A stretch of DNA of 64,000 bases from Flavobacteriales bacterium. Its GTDB lineage: Bacteria > Bacteroidota > Bacteroidia > Flavobacteriales_F > PHOS-HE28. The notes under the pieces were generated by a model. That model worked only from the letters and a program-made list of their open reading frames with translations. It had not been told where the DNA came from and ran no database searches. Every line of letters starts with the position of its first letter. The first letter of the stretch is position 1. The DNA is taken from positions 203,101 to 267,100 of the forward strand of contig JADJTW010000032.1 in NCBI GenBank assembly GCA_016710965.1, written 5' to 3'. Below, one piece after another: positions 17,968 to 26,876 of this stretch. The translations under genes and the position numbers were made by a program.

Positions 17968-18426
17968 CTACTGCTTCAGCAGAAGCTCCGCCTTCCTGAT
18001 CCGCAAGCTGGGGTTCTCTTCGGCGGTGAGGATGGCCTTGAAGGTGTAGGCGCCATCCTCGGGCACCGTGTATTCCGCATTCTTGCCGGTGAACGACCAT
18101 TCCGTGCGGCCGTTGAACTCGGTCCGGGTCTCGCTCACGGTCACGTTCTTCTCCGTAGGGTCCAGCTCGAAGAGCTGCAGGTCGGCATCGTCCTTCACTA
18201 CGCGCACGCGCATGCGCAGATCGGCTTGGCCATCGTAGGCCATGTCCATGCGGCTCCATAGCGCGATCTCGTCGCCCTTCTTCAGGTTGAGCGTGGCCTC
18301 GCGCATCACGAAATGATCGGGCGTGCTCAGTGTATCAATGGCCAGCCGCGCCAGCTCTTTGCCGGTGAGGGCTTCGCAGGATGGGAAGATTAGGAGGAGA
18401 AGGGGGAGGTAGAGGAGGGAGCGCAT
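17968..18426 (-). CDS. Hypothetical lipoprotein
   Basis: Predicted lipoprotein of 152 residues: MRSLLYLPLLLLIFPSC forms a typical signal with the lipid-modified Cys at residue 17. The remainder is beta-rich (VMREATLNLKKGDEIALWSRM, VSETRTEFNGRTEWSF) and has no recognised domain. The start at 18426 removes an N-terminal extension that would bury the lipobox. Its gene ends 149 bp before the small beta-rich gene on the same strand. Confidence 0.65.
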   Translation of the reverse strand: MRSLLYLPLLLLIFPSCEALTGKELARLAIDTLSTPDHFVMREATLNLKKGDEIALWSRMDMAYDGQADLRMRVRVVKDDADLQLFELDPTEKNVTVSETRTEFNGRTEWSFTGKNAEYTVPEDGAYTFKAILTAEENPSLRIRKAELLLKQ

Positions 18427-18470
18427 GTGTTTGATCCCGAACAGCGGGAGGGCGAAGATTGCTAAAGCCA

Positions 18471-18485
18471 CGGATCGAAGATCCG
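18471..18485. repeat. Small palindrome (CGGATC-GAA-GATCCG)
   Basis: Perfect 6-bp stem with a 3-base loop, just upstream of the lipoprotein gene and in a 128-bp stretch without a gene. Function unknown; it may be a remnant of a dispersed palindromic repeat. Confidence 0.5.
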
Positions 18486-18554
18486 CGGCAGCGGCTACAA
18501 ATCCGCGCTAGCGGGGGAGGCGGGTCTATGGTCTTGCCAACGCCTTAGCCTCGG

Positions 18555-18809
18555 TCAGAATGCATGTTCTGACGCATAATGTCCACATTCGTAACCATCC
18601 CTATAAGTGCCACAAACTGCAGGTGTAGTGCTGTTATGATATTTATCACAACCACATCTATCGTAGTGGTCGCATTTGCCATAACCTTCGGGCTTAGCCT
18701 GGCTTTGGTGTGCAAGAAGGATCTGTTCCGCTTCCAATTGAAGTTTCTTGATCTCCTCACGGATCTCGGAGAATCGCTTCCTATCGTCTTGGTAATTGAG
18801 GTTTGTCAT
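18555..18809 (-). CDS. Cys/His-rich small protein
   Basis: Reading frame of 84 residues. The N-terminal half is a charged coiled-coil-like helix (DDRKRFSEIREEIKKLQLEA). The C-terminal half is packed with Cys, His and Tyr (KCDHYDRCGCDKYH, then AVCGTYRDGYECGHY), five Cys and four to five His in about 40 residues. This looks metal-binding or disulfide-rich. No family is recognised. Base composition is less GC-rich than the neighbours, suggesting recent acquisition. No signal peptide. Confidence 0.5.
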   Translation of the reverse strand: MTNLNYQDDRKRFSEIREEIKKLQLEAEQILLAHQSQAKPEGYGKCDHYDRCGCDKYHNSTTPAVCGTYRDGYECGHYASEHAF

Positions 18810-18898
18810 TGGTGTTGGTAGTTGTTGCGGTTCGCCAACCGGTGTCCGCCGTTTTACGGGGAACCAGCCGGAAGTTAAAAATAGAAATTCTCCGATCG

Positions 18899-18959
18899 CG
18901 GATCTGTGAGCCGTGGTACCACACTAGAGCATGATGTATTGGTCCGGATCACAGATCCG
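18899..18959. repeat. 11-bp inverted repeat, long loop
   Basis: CGGATCTGTGA at 18899-18909 is the exact reverse complement of TCACAGATCCG at 18949-18959, with 39 bases between. It lies just after the 3' end of the frameshifted gene at 19005-19524. It could be a terminator-like hairpin for that gene or the ends of a tiny element. Confidence 0.5.
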
Positions 18960-19004
18960 AACCAGCGGAAGAGATTCGCGGGAGCGGGGCAGCTGTGGCC
19001 AACT

Positions 19005-19524
19005 CTAGATTCTGGCAAGGTCCAGTCGGTCCCTGTGCATCAGGTTGCCATCCAGTCTCATGGCCTTCTCGTAGGCCTCCTTCCCACCGTAAACGAGTTC
19101 ATTGATCTTCTTCTCCACATAGTCTATAGCCTGAACAAGGCGCTGCTCATCTGTAGCATTGACATAGCCATGGTTAACGTCGCTCGGTTCCAAGTGAGCT
19201 ACGGCACGGTTCCCAAATTTCAGTGCCTCTAGCAAGTACGCCTCAGCTTGATCCTCCTTGATTGCACGAAGTGTGAGCCTATGTACGTATGGCAATTTCG
19301 GTTGCCGCTCCTCGATGCTTGCCCTCTTGCCTTTCGGCAAGTAGATGCCCAGTTCATCGAGCAGGGGTCCGGATCATGATTCCTGAGATGTCCTTCGAGC
19401 AGCGATAGAGGTCACGGCACTTTGCGCGCTTTTCCTCGTTCAGGTTCGCGAATCGTTCGCGAAACGTGATGAGCAAGTTCACCCTGTGTGGAATGTGGTT
19501 CTTCTTGTAGTCTGCTTCTGTCAT
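19005..19524 (-). pseudogene. Frameshifted hypothetical gene
   Basis: One gene broken by a single-base change. From ATG at 19524 the frame reads MTEADYKKNHIPHRV and on to SGIMIRT, then stops at 19354-19356. Removing one G from the GGGG run at 19364-19367 restores MIRTLLDELGIYLPKGK, which continues without a stop to 19005 (total about 172 residues). The second part contains TLRAIKEDQAEAYLLEALKFG and KAMRLDGNLMHRDRLDL. The protein is soluble, helical and not recognised. Either a real recent inactivation or a homopolymer sequencing error. Confidence 0.65.
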
Positions 19525-19612
19525 GACCTTTTCGGTTTGCCTTAACGAGTGCTCAAAGGTGACAAGTGCTTAGAGCCGTTTGATTCTCCCGGGAAACGCT
19601 GCCTGGAAATAT

Positions 19613-19897
19613 TCAAACGTCAAGATCCCTCCACTCCGGGTTCATGCCTTCAATGAGCTTCACTTTGCGGGCGCGGTTACCTGCCTTCAGCTGCTTCTCG
19701 CGTTCTATGGCCTTCACAATGCCGTCGATCTTCTCGAAATACACGAGCTTGTCGAGGTTGTACTGCGCCGTGAAGCTGTTGGGGTAGGCTTTGCTCTTGT
19801 GCTTGGCAATACGGCCCTTCAGGTCGGAGGTAACGCCAACATAGAGCACGCCGTCTCGGCGGTTGGTCATGATGTAAACCCAGGCCGTCTTTGCCAT
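19613..19897 (-). CDS. GIY-YIG nuclease domain protein
   Basis: Stand-alone GIY-YIG endonuclease-like protein of 94 residues (UPF0213/YhbQ-like length). The core reads VYIMTNRRDGVLYVGVTSDL, with RIAKHK and the conserved YNLDKLVYFE plus the catalytic-position Glu in AIEREKQLK. These small proteins are common in Bacteroidota and often lie in repeat-rich intergenic regions; their substrate is unknown. It is followed upstream (toward 20 kb) by a palindromic cloverleaf element. Confidence 0.88.
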   Translation of the reverse strand: MAKTAWVYIMTNRRDGVLYVGVTSDLKGRIAKHKSKAYPNSFTAQYNLDKLVYFEKIDGIVKAIEREKQLKAGNRARKVKLIEGMNPEWRDLDV

Positions 19898-19955
19898 TGA
19901 TCGCGGTCGTCAGGTTGGGAGCGCATCGGTGGTGCTTGCGGCCGTCAGGTGTCGG

Positions 19956-20055
19956 GATCGCTTCGCGCACTTCGTGCGCTCGCGATGACCGGCTTCGCAA
20001 AGTATTGTCGAAGTCGGTCATCGCGAAGCCCGCCGAATGGCGGGCTGAAGCGATC
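19956..20055. repeat. Cloverleaf REP-like palindromic element
   Basis: Nested palindromes. Outer stem GATCGCTTC (19956-19964) pairs with GAAGCGATC (20047-20055). Inside are three hairpins: GCGCAC/GTGCGC (19965-19979), an 18-bp arm pair with one mismatch (19980-19997 with 20009-20026, 11-base loop), and GCCCGCC/GGCGGGC with loop GAAT (20028-20045). The CGGTCATCGCGAAGC core resembles the dispersed GTCATTGCGAAGC-type palindromes found between genes in many bacteria. It fills the gap between the GIY-YIG gene and the E1 gene and could fold in RNA or as a cruciform. Confidence 0.75.
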
Positions 20056-20081
20056 TCGTCACGCGCGAAGCGCCACCGAGA

Positions 20082-22547
20082 TCACTCCCTCACCATCCCC
20101 ACCACCTTCTCCACCACATCCTCCACGCTGGGCTTGGAGAAGTAATCGCCATCGCTGCCGTAGGCGGGGCGATGCGCTTTGGCGGTGAGCGTTGAAGGTG
20201 TGCTGTCGAGATGGCGGTAGCCGCCCTGCACTTCCAAGATCTGTTGCAGGATGTAGGCACTGGCGCCACCGGGAACGTCCTCATCAACCACCAGCAGACG
20301 GTTGGTCTTCTTCAGGCTCTCCACGATCGTGTGGCCGAGGTCGAAGGGGAGGAGGGTGCGCACGTCGATCATCTCCACGTCGATGCCGAGATCATGCAAG
20401 CGCTCGGCTGCTTTCTGTGCGATGTGGAAGGTGCTGCCGTAGCTCACGATGGTGATGTCCTTGCCTTCGCACCACACTTCGGGCACGCCAATGGGCACGG
20501 TGAACTCGCCGAGGTTGCTCGGCAGTTTCTCCTTGCTGCGGTAGCCGTTGAGGCACTCGATCACCAATGCGGGATCATCGCTTTGCAATAAGGTGTTATA
20601 CATGCCGGCTGCCTGTTGCATGTTGCGCGGCACGCACACCACCACGCCGCGCACGCTGTTGATGATCATGCCCATGGGGCTGCCGCTGTGCCATACGCCT
20701 TCGAGCCGGTGCCCGCGCGTGCGGATGATGAGCGGGCATTTCTGTCCGCCCTTGGTGCGCCATTGCACGGTGGCGAGGTCGTCGCTCATGCCCTGGATGC
20801 AGTAGAGCAGGTAATCGAGGTATTGGATCTCCGCCACGGGGCGCAGGCCGCGCAGCGCCATGCCCATGCCCTGGCCGAGGATGGTGGCCTCACGGATGCC
20901 GGTATCGCTCACGCGCAGTTCACCGAACTCGGCCTGCATGCCTTCCATGCCCTGGTTCACGTCGCCGATCTTGCCGGTGTCCTCACCGAAGGTGAGCAAC
21001 AAGGGCTCCTTCTCGAAGAGCGCCTTGAAGTTGTCGCGGATGATGATGCGGCCATCGACCATCTCATCACTTGCGTATTCCACAGGAACCTGCGCGACCT
21101 TCAAGCAGCTTTTCGCGCTCTGGCTGTAGAGGTGGCTGCCGTAGCGATCGCCGTTCAGGGCCATCGCATTCTCGATCCAATCCGCAAGGGGCTGGCGTGC
21201 GATCGGGTCGGCGCTGTTGGCAAGGAGCAGCGCTCGCCGCGCAGTGCTCACCACCTCCTTGCGGCCGGGGCTCATCTCGGAACGGAGCTCCTTGACCAAA
21301 CTGGTTATTGCTTCGGTCGTGTTCGAGCCCTCCGGAAAACGCGCGGCGGCCAGCGCTTCGATCAGGAAGACCACCTCGTTCAGTTCGGCCTTGATCTCAT
21401 CCTGGAATGCCTTCCATGCGGCCTTCTGCGCAGCGCGCGCATCTGCCTTGGCCTTTGCTTCCAATGCTTCGAGCTCTTCCGCCGTGGCGATCGCTTCACC
21501 ACCCGGGCGCGCGTTCAGGATCCACTCGCGGAACTTCACGTTGCAGTCGTACACCTTGTACCATTCAAGCAGCGGCACTTCCTCTTTGCGCGCACCGGTC
21601 TTGTCGTCGCGGATCCAATCGGTGACGGTGTTCTTGTAGCGCTCGTGGCTTCCGCTGGTGCTGTGTCCTTGCGGTTGCGTTATCTCCTCCACGTGGATGA
21701 GGCAGGGCACTTGCTCAGTGCGGCACAACGCGATCGCTTCCTCGTAGGTCTTGTTCAGATGCACGTAATCCCAGCCGCGTGTCTTGTGGATGCGCAAGCC
21801 ATTGGTGCCCTCTTCCTTCTGGAAACCTGCGAGCACCTTGCTGATACTGCCCTTGGTGGTCTGGTAGGCCTTGCTCACGCTGATGCCCCATCCATCGTCC
21901 CACACGCTCATGGCCATGGGCACTTGCAATACACCGGCGGCATTGATGGTCTCCCAGAAATGTCCTTCGCTCGTGCTGGCATCGCCGATGGTGCCGAAGG
22001 CGACCTCATTGCCTTTGTCGCTCAAGTGCGTGTAGCCGTGCAACGCAGTATTGTGCCGGAAGACCTTGCTCGCTTGCGCCAACCCGAGCAGGCGCGGCAT
22101 CTGTCCTGCCGTGGGGGAGATGTCGGGCGATGAGTTCGGCTGCGCCATCAGGTCCTTCCACGCGCCGTTGTCGTCGAGGCTGCGTGTGGCGAAGTGGCCG
22201 TTCATGCTGCGACCGGCGCTGCTCGGGTCGGCGTGTACATCAGCATGCGCGTAGAGCTGCGCGAACCATTGCTGCACGGTGAGCTCGCCGATGGCGAACA
22301 TGAAGGTCATGTCGCGGTAGTAGCCGCTGCGCCAGTCTCCATTGCGGAACTGCTTGGCCATGCACACCTGCGCCAGCTCTTTGCCATCGCCGAAGATGCC
22401 GAACTTGGCCTTGCCGCCCAGCACTTCCTTGCGACCGATGAGGCTCGCTTCGCGGCTCAGGACGCACAGCTCATAGTCGCGCAGGACCTCAGCGCGCATC
22501 TCATCCAAACTGATCTCCTCGGTGGTGCTGGTCTTCGTGCGTGGCAT
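20082..22547 (-). CDS. 2-oxoacid dehydrogenase E1, fused alpha and beta
   Basis: Thiamin-diphosphate-dependent E1 of 821 residues with both subunits in one chain. The alpha part (about 1-430) holds YYRDMTFMFAIGE and the ThDP/Mg motif GDASTSEGHFWETIN with DDGWGIS. The beta part (about 490-821) holds FGEDTGKIGDVNQG, IQYLDYLLYCIQ and the C-terminal VDVRTLLPFD-type segment (EMIDVRTLLPFD). It decarboxylates a branched-chain 2-oxoacid or pyruvate and passes the acyl group to an E2 lipoyl enzyme, not encoded here. The start at 22547 (MPRTKTSTTEE) is chosen because the longer frame only shadows the divergent aminotransferase gene. Confidence 0.92.
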   Translation of the reverse strand: MPRTKTSTTEEISLDEMRAEVLRDYELCVLSREASLIGRKEVLGGKAKFGIFGDGKELAQVCMAKQFRNGDWRSGYYRDMTFMFAIGELTVQQWFAQLYAHADVHADPSSAGRSMNGHFATRSLDDNGAWKDLMAQPNSSPDISPTAGQMPRLLGLAQASKVFRHNTALHGYTHLSDKGNEVAFGTIGDASTSEGHFWETINAAGVLQVPMAMSVWDDGWGISVSKAYQTTKGSISKVLAGFQKEEGTNGLRIHKTRGWDYVHLNKTYEEAIALCRTEQVPCLIHVEEITQPQGHSTSGSHERYKNTVTDWIRDDKTGARKEEVPLLEWYKVYDCNVKFREWILNARPGGEAIATAEELEALEAKAKADARAAQKAAWKAFQDEIKAELNEVVFLIEALAAARFPEGSNTTEAITSLVKELRSEMSPGRKEVVSTARRALLLANSADPIARQPLADWIENAMALNGDRYGSHLYSQSAKSCLKVAQVPVEYASDEMVDGRIIIRDNFKALFEKEPLLLTFGEDTGKIGDVNQGMEGMQAEFGELRVSDTGIREATILGQGMGMALRGLRPVAEIQYLDYLLYCIQGMSDDLATVQWRTKGGQKCPLIIRTRGHRLEGVWHSGSPMGMIINSVRGVVVCVPRNMQQAAGMYNTLLQSDDPALVIECLNGYRSKEKLPSNLGEFTVPIGVPEVWCEGKDITIVSYGSTFHIAQKAAERLHDLGIDVEMIDVRTLLPFDLGHTIVESLKKTNRLLVVDEDVPGGASAYILQQILEVQGGYRHLDSTPSTLTAKAHRPAYGSDGDYFSKPSVEDVVEKVVGMVRE

Positions 22548-22610
22548 GGCGGTAACGGTACGTGGCGAAGGTAGTGGCGATGAGCGTGCAAGGAATAGGT
22601 TTGCGCCGCC

Positions 22611-23792
22611 ATGATCGCTACTTCCCTCGACGTCTCTTGCGCCCGCGCCCTCACGCCTGGCTGCGAGCGCGTCATCCACTTCAACAACGCGGGCTGCGGT
22701 CTCATGCCCCAGCCCGTGCTCGATACCGTGCTGGAGCACACGCGCCTGGAAGCGATGATGGGCAGCTACGAAGCCGCCGCAAAGAAGGTCGAAGCGGTGA
22801 ACGCGGTGTACACTTCGTTCGGTAAGCTGCTGAATTGCCGCGCGGATGAGATCGCCCTCACCGATGGCGCTACGCAAAGCTGGCACCGCGCCTTCCATGC
22901 GGTGCCGTTGAAGCAGGGCGACCGTGTGCTCACCGCGAACAACGAGTACAACAGCAACTGGCTCTCGCTTCGCCGTCGTTGCGATCAAGTGGGCGCCACG
23001 TTGGAAGTAGTGCCGGGCGACGCTAATGGTCTCATCGACATTGGCGCATTGAGGGCGATGCTCGATGTGCGGGTGAAGCTGGTGGCCATCACGCAGATTA
23101 CGAACAGCAATGGCAAGGTGAACCCGGTGGAAGAGGTGGGCGCAGCGTTGAAAGGATCGAACGCCATTTACCTGCTCGATGCCTGCCAGGCCGTGGGCCA
23201 GATGCCCGTGGATGTGCAACGCATCGGCTGCGACCTCCTTAGCGGCGCGGGGCGGAAGTTCCTTCGCGGGCCACGCGGCACGGGTTTCATGCATGTGCGA
23301 CGCGAGACGCTGGAGAAGCTCGATCCCATGTTCATCGACATCCACTCCGCCAAGTGGACCGGCCTGAACACTTTCGAATGGAAGACCGATGCGAAGCGCT
23401 TCGAGGTGATGGAGCACAACATCGCCGATAGACTGGGCATGGGTGCGGCGGTGGATCATGCGCTCTCCTGGGGCCTTGATGCGATCCAGGAGCGTATCCT
23501 CGGACTTTCCACCTTGCTGCGGCAGCGATTGAATGATGTGCCTGGCGTGCAAGTGCGCGACCAAGGCTCACGCCCCAGCGGCATCAACACCTTCACCATG
23601 GAAGGCCGCGATCTCAACGCGGTGATGCTGAAGTTGCGTGCGGATGGGATCAACACCAGCGTCACCAACTTCGATTGGGCCTGGCTGGACCTGAAAGAGC
23701 GTGGCATCGACAGCATCATGCGCGCATCGCTCAGCTACTACAACACGGAAGAGGAGGTGGAGCGCTTCGTGGAGGCGATCGCACGGGTATGA
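22611..23792 (+). CDS. Class V aminotransferase / cysteine desulfurase-like PLP enzyme
   Basis: PLP-dependent fold type I enzyme of 393 residues. The cofactor lysine is K216 in GAGRKFLRGPRGTGF; the PLP aspartate is in LLDACQAVGQMPVDV; the N-terminus has HFNNAGCGLMPQPV. The catalytic Cys loop of true cysteine desulfurases is not apparent, so an epimerase, lyase or aminotransferase is more likely. Its stop overlaps the EamA transporter start (ATGA), so they form a two-gene operon, and the transporter may export a product or import a substrate of the enzyme. Confidence 0.85.
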   Translation: MIATSLDVSCARALTPGCERVIHFNNAGCGLMPQPVLDTVLEHTRLEAMMGSYEAAAKKVEAVNAVYTSFGKLLNCRADEIALTDGATQSWHRAFHAVPLKQGDRVLTANNEYNSNWLSLRRRCDQVGATLEVVPGDANGLIDIGALRAMLDVRVKLVAITQITNSNGKVNPVEEVGAALKGSNAIYLLDACQAVGQMPVDVQRIGCDLLSGAGRKFLRGPRGTGFMHVRRETLEKLDPMFIDIHSAKWTGLNTFEWKTDAKRFEVMEHNIADRLGMGAAVDHALSWGLDAIQERILGLSTLLRQRLNDVPGVQVRDQGSRPSGINTFTMEGRDLNAVMLKLRADGINTSVTNFDWAWLDLKERGIDSIMRASLSYYNTEEEVERFVEAIARV

Positions 23793-24721
23793 GCACTTCT
23801 GCGGAGCCATCGCGCCTGAAGGTCTATCTCGCCTTCGCGGCGATCTACATCATCTGGGGCAGCACCTACTATTTCATCGCCGAAGCGCTCACCGGTATTC
23901 CGCCCTTCATGCTCGGTGGTATCCGCTTCCTGGTGGCTGCGGCGTTGATCTTCATCTGGTGCTCGATCACCAGTGTGCGGATCACCCTTGGCGTCCGCGA
24001 CCTGGGGAACGCTGCGATCACCGGCTTCCTGCTATGCCTGGTGGGCAACGGTGCGGTGGTATGGGTGGAGCAGCACCTGGCGAGCAGCCTGGTGGCCATC
24101 GTCATCGCCGTGGCACCGCTCTCCTTCGTGGTCATGGACAAGCCGCAGTGGAAGGTGAACTTCCGCAGTTGGAGCGTGATGCTGGGTGTGGTCTTCGGTT
24201 TCGCGGGCGTGCTGTTGCTCTTCGGTGACAAGATCGCCGTGCAGTTGGAAGCCACGGAGGTGACGCCGGAGTTCAGCGCGATGTTCATTCTTCTTCTCGG
24301 CATTCTCGGCTGGCCGGCAGGCTCCATCTACGCGAAGTACAATCCGCCCACGGTGCCCAACATCGTCAACAGTGGCTGGCAGATGCTGATCGGTGGGGTC
24401 TGCTTCGCGCTCGTCAGCGTCGGACGCGGTGAGCTTTCGATGGTGGAGTGGTCCACGATACCAACCAGCGCGTGGCTTTCCCTAGCGTACCTTATCGTCT
24501 TCGGCTCGCTCATCGGTTTCAGCGCTTACGTGTGGCTGTTGCAGGTAAGGCCCGCAGCCCAGGTGAGCACCTATGCGTACGTGAACCCTGTGGTGGCGGT
24601 GCTGTTCGGCGTATTCCTGGGGAACGAATCCTTCGGTTGGCGCGAAGCGGCCGGGCTCGCCATCATTCTGGGTGGAGTGTTGCTGATCAACCTCACCCGG
24701 TACAGCAGATCGGGGCGATAG
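23789..24721 (+). CDS. EamA family (DMT) transporter
   Basis: Inner-membrane drug/metabolite transporter of 310 residues with ten predicted helices in two EamA repeats. The first begins YLAFAAIYIIWGSTYYF and the second around FILLLGILGWPAGSIYAKY; AYVNPVVAVLFG near the end is a family hallmark. The start at 23789 is set by the ATGA overlap with the aminotransferase stop. Proteins of this kind usually export amino acids or similar small metabolites. Substrate unknown. Confidence 0.9.
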   Translation: MSTSAEPSRLKVYLAFAAIYIIWGSTYYFIAEALTGIPPFMLGGIRFLVAAALIFIWCSITSVRITLGVRDLGNAAITGFLLCLVGNGAVVWVEQHLASSLVAIVIAVAPLSFVVMDKPQWKVNFRSWSVMLGVVFGFAGVLLLFGDKIAVQLEATEVTPEFSAMFILLLGILGWPAGSIYAKYNPPTVPNIVNSGWQMLIGGVCFALVSVGRGELSMVEWSTIPTSAWLSLAYLIVFGSLIGFSAYVWLLQVRPAAQVSTYAYVNPVVAVLFGVFLGNESFGWREAAGLAIILGGVLLINLTRYSRSGR

Positions 24722-24931
24722 CGCCCCAGCTCCTGCGTGCTGCGAGCGCAAGCCATCCGCATCGAGCAGATTGCGAACCTTTGGGGGGAAGCCGAAGCGG
24801 ATCGCATGCACGGCCGCAGTTCGTCGGCGTTCGTCGAAGTTCCATGCCATCGCGTTCAGCCGATCGTAGCATCGTGCGCAGTGCCCGGCACATGGATCGA
24901 TGCCAGCACGATGAACGAACCCTGTACACAC

Positions 24932-26815
24932 ATGCGTGCTCCACTCCTCCTGCTTGCTGCTTTCGCAACGAGCATCCTGATCCATGCCCAAACCGTGGAA
25001 CTCGAGACTGTGGCTTCCGGCTTCACCAACCCGGTCGACCTCGCGCATTGCGGCGACAGCCGTCTCTTCATCGTCGAACGCGCTGGCGTCATCAAGGTCC
25101 TTCAAGCGAACGGACAAGTGCTTGCCACTCCCTTCCTCGATATCAGCGGGCCGGTGAACAACGCCGGCGGAGAGCAGGGCATGCTCGGCCTGGCCTTCCA
25201 CCCGCAGTACACGACCAACGGGTTCTTCTACGTGTACTACTGCAGTGGCACAGGCAACGGTGCGGTCCGCCTCTCGCGGTTCAGTGTCGGTGCCGATCCC
25301 AATGTGGCCAACCCGGCCAGCGAAGCGGTGCTCTGGGAATTGGCGCAGCCTTTCTCCAACCACAACGGCGGCGATCTCGCCTTCGGCCCCGATGGTTATC
25401 TCTACTTCGCGCCCGGCGATGGCGGCAGCAGCAATGATCCCGGCAACCGCGCACAGAACATGTCCCTCGGCTTCGGTAAGCTGCACCGGATCAACGTGGA
25501 TGGCACGCTGCCCTATGCCATACCGGCGAACAACCCATTCGCCAATGCGAACAATGCCGATACACTGCGCTCGATCTTCGCCAGCGGCTTGCGCAATCCG
25601 TTCCGCTTCGGGTTCGATGCGCTCAACGGCGATATCTGGGTAGGTGACGTGGGACAAGGCGCCAAGGAGGAAGTCGATCGCATCGATGCCGCCGATCTCA
25701 GCGGCCGCAACTTCGGATGGCGCTGTCGCGAGGGTATCATCGCCACGCCCGGGTTGACCCCGGCATGCTCAGGCAATTTCACCGAGCCGATCAAGGACCA
25801 TGATCACAGTGGCGGCTGGTGTTCCGTCATCGGCGGTTGCGTGTACCGGGGCACGCGCTACACGAACCTTGTCGGCCGATACATCTACACGGACTACTGC
25901 CACGGGAACCTCTGGTCGCTGCGTCCCAACGGCAGCGGAGGTTGGATCAGCGAGCAACTGACCACCGGCGGCCCCGCTGGCCCTGCATGCATTGCGGAGG
26001 ACGTGGTGAACGAATTGTACATGGTGAACACCTCCAGCGGCGTCATCACGCGCATCATCGATTCTTCAGCAGCTGTGCGGCTCTCACCGCGCATCGCCTT
26101 GGAAGGTCCTTTGGTGGAGGCTACCGGCCTGATGGGCGATGCGCTGCGCGCCGCCGGGCTGGTGCCGCTCACGGAGCCATACACCACCACGCTGGGATTC
26201 CCGAAAGTGGCGAAGGGAGGAGGAGAGGCCATCTCAGCGTCCATCCTTGCCACCACCGGCGACAATGCCGCAGTCGATTGGGTGCGTGTGGAATTGCGTT
26301 CGGCCAGCCAGCCGCAGTTGATCGCTGCCACGGCGCAGGGGATCGTGCAGCGCGACGGCGATGTGGTCGGCGTGGACAACAGCTCACCGTTGTTGTTCCG
26401 TGTCGGGCCAGGGAATTATCACGTTGTGGTGCGGCATCGCAACCACCTGGCGTGCATGAGCGCCGCTGCGATCGCCCTAACGGCCACGGCCTCCACCATC
26501 GACTTCCGCTCCAGCACCACGCTCACCTACGGTGCCGGTGCGCGCAAGGCCGTCGGCACGGTGCAAGCGCTATGGGCGGGCAATGCGCTCGTTGACGGAT
26601 CCCTGAGCTATGTGGGGGCGGGCAACGACCGCGATCCCATACTCGCACGCATAGGCGGCAGTCTCCCGACTGCAAGCGTATCCGGCTACTACGCCGAGGA
26701 CATCAATATGAACGGCAGTGTGCTGTATGTGGGCAGCGGCAACGATCGCGACCCCATCCTGGTGAATATAGGAGGGAGCCTGCCCACCAATGTGCTCCTG
26801 CAGCAGTTGCCCTGA
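24932..26815 (+). CDS. Secreted PQQ-type sugar dehydrogenase, paralogue 1
   Basis: Secreted six-bladed propeller enzyme of about 627 residues of the soluble glucose/aldose dehydrogenase family (GSDH). After a signal peptide (RAPLLLLAAFATSILIHAQ) the propeller has VDLAHCGDSRLFIVE, GEQGMLGLAFHPQY, NHNGGDLAFGPDGYLYFAPGD and GLRNPFRFGFDALNGDIW. A linker leads to a repeated C-terminal module, SYVGAGNDRDPIL and LYVGSGNDRDPIL separated by EDINMNGSV. No T9SS motif is seen. An ATG at 24911 is an alternative start. Next gene is a close paralogue, so a tandem duplication. Confidence 0.88.
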   Translation: MRAPLLLLAAFATSILIHAQTVELETVASGFTNPVDLAHCGDSRLFIVERAGVIKVLQANGQVLATPFLDISGPVNNAGGEQGMLGLAFHPQYTTNGFFYVYYCSGTGNGAVRLSRFSVGADPNVANPASEAVLWELAQPFSNHNGGDLAFGPDGYLYFAPGDGGSSNDPGNRAQNMSLGFGKLHRINVDGTLPYAIPANNPFANANNADTLRSIFASGLRNPFRFGFDALNGDIWVGDVGQGAKEEVDRIDAADLSGRNFGWRCREGIIATPGLTPACSGNFTEPIKDHDHSGGWCSVIGGCVYRGTRYTNLVGRYIYTDYCHGNLWSLRPNGSGGWISEQLTTGGPAGPACIAEDVVNELYMVNTSSGVITRIIDSSAAVRLSPRIALEGPLVEATGLMGDALRAAGLVPLTEPYTTTLGFPKVAKGGGEAISASILATTGDNAAVDWVRVELRSASQPQLIAATAQGIVQRDGDVVGVDNSSPLLFRVGPGNYHVVVRHRNHLACMSAAAIALTATASTIDFRSSTTLTYGAGARKAVGTVQALWAGNALVDGSLSYVGAGNDRDPILARIGGSLPTASVSGYYAEDINMNGSVLYVGSGNDRDPILVNIGGSLPTNVLLQQLP

Positions 26816-26876
26816 CGGGCGGTAGCTTTCGCGCTTCGCCTGCAGTGATGATGCAGTGCCGAGCCGATACGCCGCC

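Noticed and set aside
20616..22133. 505-residue plus-strand reading frame
   Set aside because: Antisense shadow of the fused E1 gene, rich in His, Ala and Arg, without family motifs.
23548..24800. N-terminal extensions of the E1, EamA and dehydrogenase frames
   Set aside because: The additional residues overlap neighbouring genes in other frames; internal starts with ATGA coupling or signal peptides fit better.
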